A DNA stretch of 64,000 nucleotides from DATBJG01 sp963790545. GTDB taxonomy: Bacteria > Acidobacteriota > Vicinamibacteria > Vicinamibacterales > JAMQPK01. The stretch's first letter is position 1. Each line of letters starts with the position of its first letter. The translations under genes and the position numbers were made by a program. Where the stretch lies: assembly GCA_963790545.1 (NCBI GenBank), contig CAWBPA010000017.1, positions 1 through 64,000 on the forward strand, given 5' to 3'. A model generated the notes under the pieces. That model was given only the letters and a program-made list of their open reading frames with translations. It had not been told where the DNA came from and did not search any database. Below, in pieces: positions 56,425 to 64,000 of this stretch.

Positions 56425-56832
56425 ATGCACCGCAGAGATGCCTTTGCAGCTTCCCTGGTGGTAGGCCTGGTCATGCTCTCTGCCGCAATGCCGGCGGGGG
56501 CCCATCACTCGTTTGCCGCCGAGTTCGACGCGGAGAAACCGGTCAGCGTCCAGGGCGTCATCACGCAGGTCCGCCTGGAGAACCCGCACTCGTGGTTTTT
56601 CATGGACGTCACCAACGCCAAGGGTCAGGTCGAGAAGTGGAGCTTTGAGGGGAGCACGCCAACGTCTCTCATTCGAAGTGGCGTCAAGCCGGGGACCATC
56701 AAGGCCGGGGACGTGGTGACCATCAAGGGCTATCACGCTCGCGACATGACCGTGAATGTCGGCGCTGCACGAGAGATCGTCATGGCCGATGGCCGGTCGT
56801 TCGCCGTGGGCCCGGCGTTTGGCGGACGCTGA
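56425..56832 (+). CDS. DUF6152-type exported protein
   Basis: A 135-residue protein with signal peptide (FAASLVVGLVMLSAAMPAGA) and the family start AHHSFAAEFDAEKPVSVQGV, then ITQVRLENPHSWFFMDVTNA and IKAGDVVTIKGYHARDMTVN. This matches DUF6152, an OB-fold-like periplasmic family. The paired His after the cleavage site is conserved and may bind a ligand or metal. It is followed by two members of the paralogue family of 46086, with which it often co-occurs. Confidence 0.75.
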   Translation: MHRRDAFAASLVVGLVMLSAAMPAGAHHSFAAEFDAEKPVSVQGVITQVRLENPHSWFFMDVTNAKGQVEKWSFEGSTPTSLIRSGVKPGTIKAGDVVTIKGYHARDMTVNVGAAREIVMADGRSFAVGPAFGGR

Positions 56833-56886
56833 AGGATGGGTTACGGCAGAGGTCACGGAAGGATTGCGGAGAGCGTAGAGACAGTA

Positions 56887-56911
56887 CGTAGGCCGGACCT
56901 TTAGGTCCGGC
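56887..56911. repeat. REP-like palindrome (copy 2)
   Basis: CGTAG followed by GCCGGACCT and AGGTCCGGC around a two-base loop; the reverse orientation of the element at 21925-21949. Confidence 0.6.
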
Positions 56912-56932
56912 GGCGCACCGGAGGATTCACAA

Positions 56933-57749
56933 ATGCTGCGCGCATCCCTCGCGATCCTCCTCGTCCTGTTTTCCGTCACGCCTGCGGTCGCGCAGACTGC
57001 GGCGGCGCCGGCCGACACTGCTGCCGCGGCGGCTGCGCCTCGCACGCCGGACGGACGACCCGATCTGTCGGGCGTGTGGTGGCCCGGGCGCGATCTGCAG
57101 GTTGCGCCGCTCAAACCTGCGCCGCGCCGGGACTCCCCCGCCGCGCCTCGCCTCCACGTAGCGCCCGCCAAATTTTGCGAGCCTGTATCAGCCGTGGGCT
57201 GCGGAAAAGGCCAAGACGCTCAGCGACAAAGACGACCCGTCGCTGCGATGCATCCCGGTCGCATTCGGCACGGTGAACGTCAGCTTGTACGGCCTGGGCT
57301 TTGTCGGGCAGATTCTGCAGACGCCAAACTTCGTCGTGATGCTCACCGAGACGTACCACTCCTTCAAAATCATCCCGACCGATGGCCGGAAACATCGAGA
57401 GGATGCGCCGCCGTCGTTTCGAGGCGATTCGGTCGGCCACTGGGAAGGCGATACGCTCGTCGTCGAGACAAAGAATTTCACCGACACGAACTGGATGCAA
57501 GCCGAGGGCATCGTCACGTTTCATTCCGATGCGCTGCGTATCGTCGAGCGCTATCGACGGGTGGACATGAACACGCTCGAGGTCGAGGCCGTCATCGAGG
57601 ATCCGAAAGTGTTGACGGGGCCGTGGACGGTGCCAAAGCAAACGCTGCGACTTGCGCCCTTCGATCAGATTCTGGAGATCGGGTGCACGGGCACCGAGAG
57701 CGCCGGCCTGATGGAGGCTGCGGCCAAACAGAACTACGGCAAGAAATGA
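56933..57749 (+). CDS. exported acidobacterial paralogue family protein (2 of 3, frameshifted)
   Basis: Starts MLRASLAILLVLFSVTPAVA with GGAGG upstream. An Ala-rich spacer, then TPDGRPDLSGVWWPGRDLQV. A one-base shift near 57170 leads to SLYQPWAAEKAKTLSDKDDP, then SLRCIPVAFGTVNVSLYGLG and the hallmark GDSVGHWEGDTLVVETKNFT, ending VLTGPWTVPKQTLRL and GTESAGLMEAAAKQNYGKK. About 272 residues after repair. Same domain type as 46086 and 57809. Function unknown. Confidence 0.7.
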
Positions 57750-57808
57750 GCGCCTGAACTATTGTCGTTCAGGTCCGGAGCTGACAGGGTCGGAAGAGGA
57801 GGTGCTGG

Positions 57809-58733
57809 ATGCGTGGCGTACTCGTCCTCTTCGTCGTGGCAGTTGTCGCGACCGTCGCAATCAGTGGCCAGGGCTGGACGCCGCCGAGGACTCCGTGGGG
57901 CGAGCCAGATTTGCAGGGTTACTGGCCAAGTGTGGACATGCTCGGAGTCCCTTTTGAGAGGCCGGTTGGAGAGCAGGCGATCCTGAGCGACGACGAATTT
58001 ACGCGCCTGCCGGACAAACGCCGGAATCCAACTCCGAACGACTTCTTTTTCGGAGACTCCAGAGACCACTGGCGGGATTACGGCAAACCGCAGCGCCAGA
58101 CCTCACTCGTCGTCGATCCCCCCGACGGCCGGCTGCCGCCCTTCACGCCGGATGGTGCGAGACGGGCCGCCAATCTGCCAAACGAAAGCCGCGGGGTGCT
58201 CGCCGGCCCCGAGAACGCCAGCGCCCAGGCCCGGTGTCTTTCTCGCGGCGCCTTCGGCTCGATGGTGCCAATCGGAAACTCGAGCGGCAATCAGATCATT
58301 CAGGCACCAGGTGTGGTGGCGATTCGAAACGAGATGATTCACGAAACGCGAGTGATCGTGATCGACGGGCGGCCGCATGCGGGCGCGGCGATCCGCAGTC
58401 ACATCGGAGACTCCCGCGGGCACTGGGACGGTCATGTGCTCGTCGTCGAGACGACGAACTTCAACGACGAGAGCGGGGGCAATCGTCCGAACAGTCGTGA
58501 CACACGCCTCACAGAGCGATTCGAGCGAATCGATGCCGACACCATTCGCTACGAAGCCACGATTGACGATCCCAGGACGTGGACCAGACCCTGGACGGTC
58601 GCGTTTCCTTTGAAGCGGGATCCGAAGCTATTACCTCTTTGAGTTCGCTTGCCACGAAGGGAACTACTTGAGCATGACGTCGATGCTGGGGGGTGCGCGT
58701 CTGGCCGAGAAACGAGCGTCGCATGAGAACTAG
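57809..58733 (+). CDS. exported acidobacterial paralogue family protein (3 of 3, frameshifted)
   Basis: GGAGG precedes the ATG; signal MRGVLVLFVVAVVATVAISG. Family text: PWGEPDLQGYWPSVDMLGVP, SLVVDPPDGRLPPFTPDGAR, TRVIVIDGRPHAGAAIRSHI and GDSRGHWDGHVLVVETTNFN, then TWTRPWTVAFPLKRD. The frame breaks near 58627; the proper end SYYLFEFACHEGNYLSMTSM and LGGARLAEKRASHEN follows in another frame to 58733. About 308 residues after repair. Confidence 0.75.
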
Positions 58734-58794
58734 CGAGGCTGCGCGTCAGACTGCCGACGGGCTCCGCCTCGCTAGACGGTCTATTTCTCAATTG

Positions 58795-58809
58795 CCCCGC
58801 TACGCGGGG
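58795..58809 (+). terminator. short GC hairpin
   Basis: CCCCGC and GCGGGG arms around TAC, about 60 bases after the preceding gene. No T-run. Possible terminator. Confidence 0.4.
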
Positions 58810-58810
58810 G

Positions 58811-58872
58811 CTAGACGTCTTGACGTGAAACTTGACTCAATGAGTCAAGTTTCGAGAGGTCAAGACGTCTAG
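58811..58872. other. 62-base nested palindrome
   Basis: Outer arms CTAGACGTCTTGAC (58811-58824) and GTCAAGACGTCTAG (58859-58872) are perfect 14-base complements. Inside, GAAACTTGACTCA (58827-58839) and TGAGTCAAGTTTC (58841-58853) are perfect 13-base complements around one A. Each outer arm itself contains AGACGTCT. It ends 9 bases before the deacetylase start. It could be a stacked operator or an RNA hairpin that masks the ribosome-binding site of that gene. Confidence 0.7.
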
Positions 58873-58881
58873 CGCGACGGC

Positions 58882-59802
58882 ATGAGGCGACTCGTTCTGG
58901 CCGCCGCCTTGGCGGCTTCATTTGGGCTTGCCCATCTCACCCTTTCGGCCACTGATCGGCAAGTGGCCATCACGTTCGACGACCTGCCGCGTGGAGGTGA
59001 TGGCGGTCCCCGTACCCTTGAAGGCGTTCGGACGATGACCGAGCGTCTTCTGAAGCCGTTCCGCGATCAGAAAATTCCCGTCACTGGATTTGTCAACGAG
59101 GGGCGTCAGGCCGACTTTGGCGCCGACGGCCTCCGACAGATTCTCGATCTCTGGCTCGAGTCTGGCGCCGACCTGGGCAACCACTCGCGATCGCATCTGA
59201 ACATCAACAACGTCCCGCTCCACCGGTACACGGCCGACATTCTCGAGGGAGAGACGACTCTTCGCGCGGCGCTTGCGGCTCGCGGCAAGACGCTGCGCTT
59301 CTACCGCCATCCGTTTCTCTTTACCGGACCAACGCCAGACATCAAACGAGACATGCAGGCGTTTCTCGACCAGCACGGGTATCGAGTGGCCCCGGTCACG
59401 CTCGACAATGCGGACTATCAATACGCGGCGCTGTACACGCGGCCGCAGTTCCGCGAGCGCGTGCGGCAGGAATACGTGCCCTACATGGAATCCGTCGTGG
59501 CATTTTTCGAATCGCGGTCCGTCGAAGTGGTCGGCCGCGAGTTCCCGCAGGTTCTCCTTGTGCACGCCAACGAGCTCAATGCGGACCTGATGCCCGATCT
59601 GCTGACCATGTTCCGGCGCCGCGGCTACACCTTCATCTCGCTGGATGAGGCGCTCGGAGATGATGCGTACAAGCTGGCAGACGGATATGTAGGCCGTGGA
59701 GGATTTTCGTGGATTCACCGCTGGGCAATCGGCAAGGGCATGCCGCTCCGAGGAGAGCCGGATCCGCCCGCGTGGGTCCTCGAGTCATGGGCCAAACGCT
59801 GA
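58882..59802 (+). CDS. exported polysaccharide deacetylase
   Basis: A NodB-homology carbohydrate esterase (CE4-like), 306 residues, signal peptide MRRLVLAAALAASFGLAHLT. The catalytic Asp pair is in VAITFDDLPRGGDGG. The metal-binding HxxxH is GNHSRSHLNINN. The later motifs are FYRHPFLFTGPT (Arg of motif 3) and VLLVHANELNADLMPDLLTM with the C-terminal His. Enzymes of this type remove N-acetyl groups from peptidoglycan or other glycans in the periplasm. No ribosome-binding site is visible apart from the foot of the large palindrome that precedes it. Confidence 0.85.
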   Translation: MRRLVLAAALAASFGLAHLTLSATDRQVAITFDDLPRGGDGGPRTLEGVRTMTERLLKPFRDQKIPVTGFVNEGRQADFGADGLRQILDLWLESGADLGNHSRSHLNINNVPLHRYTADILEGETTLRAALAARGKTLRFYRHPFLFTGPTPDIKRDMQAFLDQHGYRVAPVTLDNADYQYAALYTRPQFRERVRQEYVPYMESVVAFFESRSVEVVGREFPQVLLVHANELNADLMPDLLTMFRRRGYTFISLDEALGDDAYKLADGYVGRGGFSWIHRWAIGKGMPLRGEPDPPAWVLESWAKR

Positions 59803-59818
59803 CGCGCACAGCTTCTCC

Positions 59819-59871
59819 TTGACAGCTTAGGAGAGAGACGCTAGTCTCTCCTAAAGCGCTAAGGAGAGACG
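59819..59871 (+). promoter_or_regulatory. promoter with PadR operator (module 3)
   Basis: TTGACA at 59819-59824, 17-base spacer, TAGTCT at 59842-59847. The spacer and -10 are covered by an inverted repeat, TTAGGAGAGAGAC (59827-59839) and GTCTCTCCTAA (59844-59854). A third half-site CTAAGGAGAGACG (59859-59871) includes the ribosome-binding site. A bound repressor would block both RNA polymerase and, in part, ribosome access. Confidence 0.7.
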
Positions 59872-59872
59872 T

Positions 59873-60208
59873 GTGGCTGAAGAAGCAACGCTCCTGCCGG
59901 GAACTCTCGACCTTCTCATCCTCAAAGCCGTGTCGCTCGCCCCGGAGCACGGCTACGGAATCCTGCTCCGGATCCAGCAGATTTCAGGTGGCGCGCTCCT
60001 CATCGAGCAAGGGGCCCTCTACCCTGCCCTCGCGCGCCTGGAGCATCAAGGACTGCTCGACAGCGAATGGGGCACGTCAGAGAACAACCGGCGGGCCAAG
60101 TACTACCGTCTCACCGCCGCGGGACGTCGACGGTTGAAGAGCGAAACCGACAGGTGGGGTCGGCTGGCGCTGGCCATGTCAACGGCGCTTGGCGCCGAGG
60201 AGGTCTGA
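59873..60208 (+). CDS. PadR-family transcriptional regulator (module 3)
   Basis: A GTG start with AAGGAGAG just upstream; 111 residues. PadR text: LLPGTLDLLILKAVSLAPEH, GYGILLRIQQISGGALLIEQ, GALYPALARLEHQGLLDSEW and NRRAKYYRLTAAGRRRLKSE. The permease gene starts 4 bases downstream. It should repress both through the palindrome at 59827-59871. Confidence 0.9.
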   Translation: MAEEATLLPGTLDLLILKAVSLAPEHGYGILLRIQQISGGALLIEQGALYPALARLEHQGLLDSEWGTSENNRRAKYYRLTAAGRRRLKSETDRWGRLALAMSTALGAEEV

Positions 60209-60212
60209 GCCA

Positions 60213-62983
60213 ATGCGATGGGCGACGCTCCGGTCATGGACAGCGGGACTCTTCAGACGAAGCAAGGTCGAAGACGACATCGCCGACGAGATTGGGGCAC
60301 ATCTTGACGCGCGCGTGGCTCATCTCGTCCGCACAGGCCTACCGCGCTCCGAGGCGGAGCGCCGCGCACGGGTCGAGTTCGGGTCCATGGCGCGCATCAA
60401 GGAGGATGTTCGCGCGGCTCGCGGGCTCGGGTTAGTCGATGCCCTCGTGTCCGATCTGAGGCACGGCGTGCGGAGCATCCGCCGGGCTCCTGGCTTTGCC
60501 TCGGTCGCGGTGCTCTCGCTGGCGCTCGGCATTGGCGCAAACACCTTGGTATTCAGCGTGCTGAATGCCGCTCTTCTGACACAGGGTGCTCTGCCAGATC
60601 CGGATCGCCTCGTATTTCTATGGAACGTTCCCGACTTGAGCAGACCTGACCAGTTGGGAACCAACAGCATTTCCCGCTATGTCGCATGGCGAGACGAGAG
60701 CCGCTCGTTCGAGTCGGTGGCTGCGTTCAACGGGATCGCCTGCGGGATACGCACGCTGGGGTTCGAACAGAACAGAGTCCCCCCGAGCGAATCGTCGGAC
60801 AAACTGTGTCGCCTTCGTTCTTCCGCACGCTTGGCGTGCAGCCGATGATCGGCCGAACGTTCACCGAGGCCGAGGACATCGTGGACCAGGTGGCGCCCGT
60901 GGTGCTCATCAGCCACCGCACGTGGGCGCGCCGATTCGGGGGAGACCCTAGCGTGGTCGGGAAGACGGTCACGCTCGATCGGACGCCCACCACGGTCATT
61001 GGTGTGCTGCCCCCGACGTTCGATTTCTTTGGTGAGCGGATCGAGTTCGTGGCGCCGCTATGCCTCACACGCGCTCAGGTGGAAAGCCGGGTGGGGGGCA
61101 ACACGGTGGTGGCCCGGCTGCGTGCCGGTGTATCGATTGAGGATGCGCAGCGCGAGCTCGATGCGCTTGCTGCTGATCTTGCCACCCGCGATCCAGGTCG
61201 TCATCGCGGCTTCGGTATTCGAGTCGAATCGCTGCCTCGCGCACGGGCGCGCTCGCTCGATCCAATCGGCCAGCCTTCGGGCGACTACGGGGTGTCACTC
61301 CTCGTTCTCCAGGGTGCCGTGGGGTTCGTGCTGCTGATTGCATGCGCCAATGTCGCGGGGCTGTTGATGGCTCGAACAGCCGCGCGTCGGAACGAAATGA
61401 GTCTCCGGATCGCGCTCGGTGCCCCGCGTAGACGGATCGTCTGCCAGTTGATTACGGAAACGCTGCCACTGGCCGTCCTTGGTGCCACGGCAGGCACTGT
61501 GCTCGCGTGGGGCGGCCTGGAGCTCTTCGTGTCTGCGGCTCCACCCAACCTGCCACGCCTCGAGTACATCTCGCTGGATGTTCGCGTGCTGGGGATTACG
61601 GCGCTCGTCACGCTGCTCACGAATCTGTTCTTCGGCCTTGCGCCGGCCCTCCAGGCGTCGAAGGTGGCTGTGGTTCCTGCACTCCGCGATTCCAGCCGCA
61701 GTACCACCGACAGCCTCGGGCGCCAGCGCTTACGCACCGGTCTGGTGGCGGGCCAGCTGGCGCTTGCGGTCGTCCTCCTCATCGGCGCCGGCTTGATGAT
61801 TCGCAGCTTCGTCCGGGTGCTCCAGACCGATCTTGGCGCCGATCCCACGAGTGTGTTGACGTTCGACTTCCGGCTTCCTCCACGTGAGGTCTTCAAACAG
61901 GTCGGGATGTACCGCGGCAGCGGGCTCTTCGACGTCAGCCCGGTTGCGGCCGAGACCATCGACCGCGTGCTCGAACGACTCCAACAGGTACCCGGAGTTT
62001 CGTCGGCTGCCGCTGCGAATACGGCGCTCTTGAACGGCCAGGCGATCTCCTTACCGTTTTCCATCGAAGGGCGTTCGATGGCGACACGCGGAGCGCCCAC
62101 CGACGCCTTGCCGACGGTGGACTACCAGGCGCTGACGCCGCACTATTTCACGGTGATGAGAATTCCTCTCCGGCGCGGACGGGATTTTCTCCCTACGGAT
62201 AGTGCCCAGGCGCCCTACGTGGTGATCGTCAATGAAACGTTCGTACGTCAGTTCTTTGCCAACGAAAACCCGATTGGCCGATCGCTTCGCTTTGATTTCC
62301 TGCCAAACGAACCCGCGCGCGAAATCGTCGGGGTGGTTGGCGACACGCTGGGTGGGCGTTTCCAGAGCCGGCATATGCCGGGTGCCTATGTGCCGCACGT
62401 CCAACAGACGTCGCAGTTTGTCGGACCGTTCGTCTACTCCCGCATCGGTATGACCTTCGCACTGCGCACCGATGGCGATCCGTCACGACTCGTTCCGGCC
62501 ATTCAACGAGCCGTTGCGGAAATCGATCCCGCGACGCCGGTGGCAAACCCGAGAACGGTCGAACAGATCCTGGACGACCAGGTCCGGTACCTGCGGCTGT
62601 ACATGCTGCTCCTTGGCGCGTTTGGTGCTTCCGCTGCCCTGCTCGCCGCGATTGGCATCTACGGCGTGATTGCGTACGCGGTGAGTCAGCGCACACGCGA
62701 GTTTGGCATCCGGATGGCCATGGGTGCCCGGGCGGTCGATGTGCTCCTGATGGTGCTCGGCTACGCGACACGCGTCATCGGCATCGGGCTGGCGCTCGGC
62801 CTCGCCCTGGCGCTCAGTGCCAGCCGTACGCTCCGGTCGCAGCTCTTCGAGGTGACGAGCACCGATCCGACCACGTATGTGGCGGTGTCGTTGCTTCTGG
62901 TGATCGTTGCCGCCATCGCGTGCCTCGTCCCAGCGCGACGCGCAACGCTCGTCAGCCCGACGGTCGCGCTGCGCGAGGAGTGA
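60213..62983 (+). CDS. ADOP-type MacB/FtsX permease (module 3, one frameshift)
   Basis: The best preserved of the three, about 923 residues. N-terminal SKVEDDIADEIGAHLDARVA, then SDLRHGVRSIRRAPGFASVA and the first helix (VLSLALGIGANTLVFSVLNA). One shift near 60780. The MacB-like periplasmic domain and first FtsX core follow (GAVGFVLLIACANVAGLLMA, EMSLRIALGAPRRRIVCQLI), then the second core (SAALLAAIGIYGVIAYAVSQ, EFGIRMAMGARAVDVLLMVL) and the family end PARRATLVSPTVALREE. No ATPase gene nearby. Confidence 0.85.
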
Positions 62984-62998
62984 AAATAGCCGTCAGCC

Positions 62999-63495
62999 AT
63001 GCTCGTCGGGCACCTCGCAGTCCGCTTTCTTGCCAAGCGGTCGGAGCCAACGCTGTCGCTCGGCACCGCTCTCCTCGCACCGATTCTGTCGGACCTCGTC
63101 CTCTTCGTCCTGGTGATCGTCGGCCTCGAGCGCATTGAGTTTGGCACCGGTGCCGGAGCGGCGGCCTACCTTCGAGCCATAGACATTTCATACAGCCACA
63201 GCCTCCTCATGACGGCGGTGTGGAGCGCCCTGTTGGCAGGTGCGTTTTACATCTGGCGCCGAACCGCGCGCCCGGCGTTGATGCTCGCCGCCGGCGTGCT
63301 CATCACTGGCTGCTGGATGTGGTCAGCCACGTGCCCGACATGCCGCTTGCGCCCGGGCTTCACACCTATTTCGGGCTTGGACTCTGGACGTCCGTTCCCG
63401 CCACGGCGCCATTCGCGAGCCTCATCTTCTTCGCTCTCGTCGTGCTTTGGGGATTCTGGGTGAATCGTCTGGCGCCGCACCCTCGCCACGAATGA
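62999..63495 (+). CDS. membrane-bound YdjM/DUF457-like protein (frameshifted)
   Basis: Begins MLVGHLAVRFLAKRSEPTLS with several membrane helices (LSDLVLFVLVIVGLERIEFG, LLMTAVWSALLAGAFYIWRR, LMLAAGVLITGC). Near 63308 the frame shifts to WLLDVVSHVPDMPLAPGLHT and LIFFALVVLWGFWVN. The His/Asp pattern GHLAV, SYSHS and LLDVVSHVPD is that of membrane proteins annotated as metal-dependent hydrolases of the YdjM/DUF457 type. Its activity is not proven for the family. It lies 15 bases after the permease gene. Confidence 0.65.
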
Positions 63496-64000
63496 ACCAC
63501 CAAGGCACGAAGAAGACGACCCATATGTAGTGAACTTCGTGTGCTTCGTGTCCTTCGTGGTTGACTCGGAAGGGTGAGGACCGTTCGCTTGAGTAACTCC
63601 CCCACGAATGAACCACCAAGGCACGAAGAAGACGACCCATATGTAGTGAACTTCGTGTGCTTCGTGTCCTTCGTGGTTGACTCGGAAGGGTGAGGACCGT
63701 TCGCTTGAGTAACTCCCCCACGAATGAACCACCAAGGCACGAAGAAGACGACCCATATGTAGTGAACTTCGTGTGCTTCGTGTCCTTCGTGGTTGATTCG
63801 GAAGGGTGAGGACCGTTGGCTTGAGTAACTCCCCACGAATGAACCACCAAGGCACGAAGAAGACGACCCATATGTAGTGAACTTCGTGTGCTTCGTGTCC
63901 TTCGTGGTTGATTCGGAAGGGCGAGGACCGTTGGCTTGAGTAACTCCCCACGAATGAATCACCAAGGCACGAAGAAGACGACGACCCACATTGGTGAATA
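63486..64000. repeat. 115-116 bp tandem repeat, continues past the window edge
   Basis: About 4.4 copies of a unit that starts CACGAATGAACCACCAAGG. Anchor positions 63491, 63607, 63723, 63838 and 63953 give periods of 116, 116, 115 and 115. Each unit holds an imperfect inverted repeat, ACCACCAAGGCACGAAG against CTTCGTGTCCTTCGTGGT. Long minus-strand frames across it (repeating NHEGHEAHEVHYIWVV) are read-through of the repeat in rotating frames, not genes. The last unit differs slightly (GAATCACCAAGG and an extra GAC). Confidence 0.9.

Noticed and set aside
63247..63989. Long minus-strand frames with repeated NHEGHEAHEVHYIWVV peptides
   Set aside because: They are produced by the 115-116 bp tandem repeat read in rotating frames; no start site or domain.

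Overview
The window is high-GC bacterial DNA with no rRNA, tRNA, CRISPR array or insertion sequence that I can recognise. The content best fits Acidobacteriota, probably class Vicinamibacteria. The reasons are three PadR-regulator plus MacB/FtsX-type permease pairs (the ADOP layout typical of that phylum), several small exported families common there, and repeats of the kind found between acidobacterial genes. This assignment is inferred from gene content only. More than thirty genes carry single-base frameshifts whose halves align perfectly across the break. Many of these are probably consensus errors in a draft or metagenomic assembly rather than true decay, so broken genes are reported here over their reconstructed full span.

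Layout. 1-6.2 kb is heavily damaged: an ECF sigma factor, its membrane partner and a DUF4097 protein, then an AsmA-like gene fused in frame to the C-terminal end of a large catalase, a DUF892 protein, a Nudix hydrolase and an S41 peptidase. 6.2-17.8 kb holds a DUF5818 protein, a ferredoxin with its reductase, a lytic transglycosylase, an AAA+ regulator without the sigma-54 loop, a pseudopilin fused to a PilZ domain, a ComEA-like protein and assorted exported proteins. 17.8-26.9 kb has a four-gene run (outer-membrane barrel, amidohydrolase, PQQ-type dehydrogenase, DUF4395), an ECF sigma factor coupled to a tandem VOC protein, a phospholipase-D-like protein, an NHL-repeat protein and a RidA protein. 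27-36 kb has half a tannase, a kynurenine pair (tryptophan 2,3-dioxygenase and kynureninase), a serine hydrolase, another NHL protein and a second amidohydrolase.

36.3-46 kb contains the first two PadR/permease modules around a quinate/shikimate dehydrogenase with its transporter. 47.3-56.1 kb is the most striking locus. An exported PPC-TPR-CHAT protease-like protein, a GTGA-overlapping ECF-like sigma factor and a membrane-anchored anti-sigma-like protein are bracketed by two seven-repeat FG-GAP exported proteins. The arrangement suggests a sigma factor controlled by a caspase-like protease. It resembles in logic the CHAT protease/sigma branch of type III-E CRISPR systems, but there is no CRISPR here.

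56.4-63.5 kb has a DUF6152 protein, two paralogous exported proteins (a third lies at 46.1 kb), a long nested palindrome before a polysaccharide deacetylase, and the third PadR/permease module. The window ends inside a 115-116 bp tandem repeat. Each PadR gene has its own distinct palindromic or repeated operator-like element; two of the three overlap a recognisable sigma-70 promoter.
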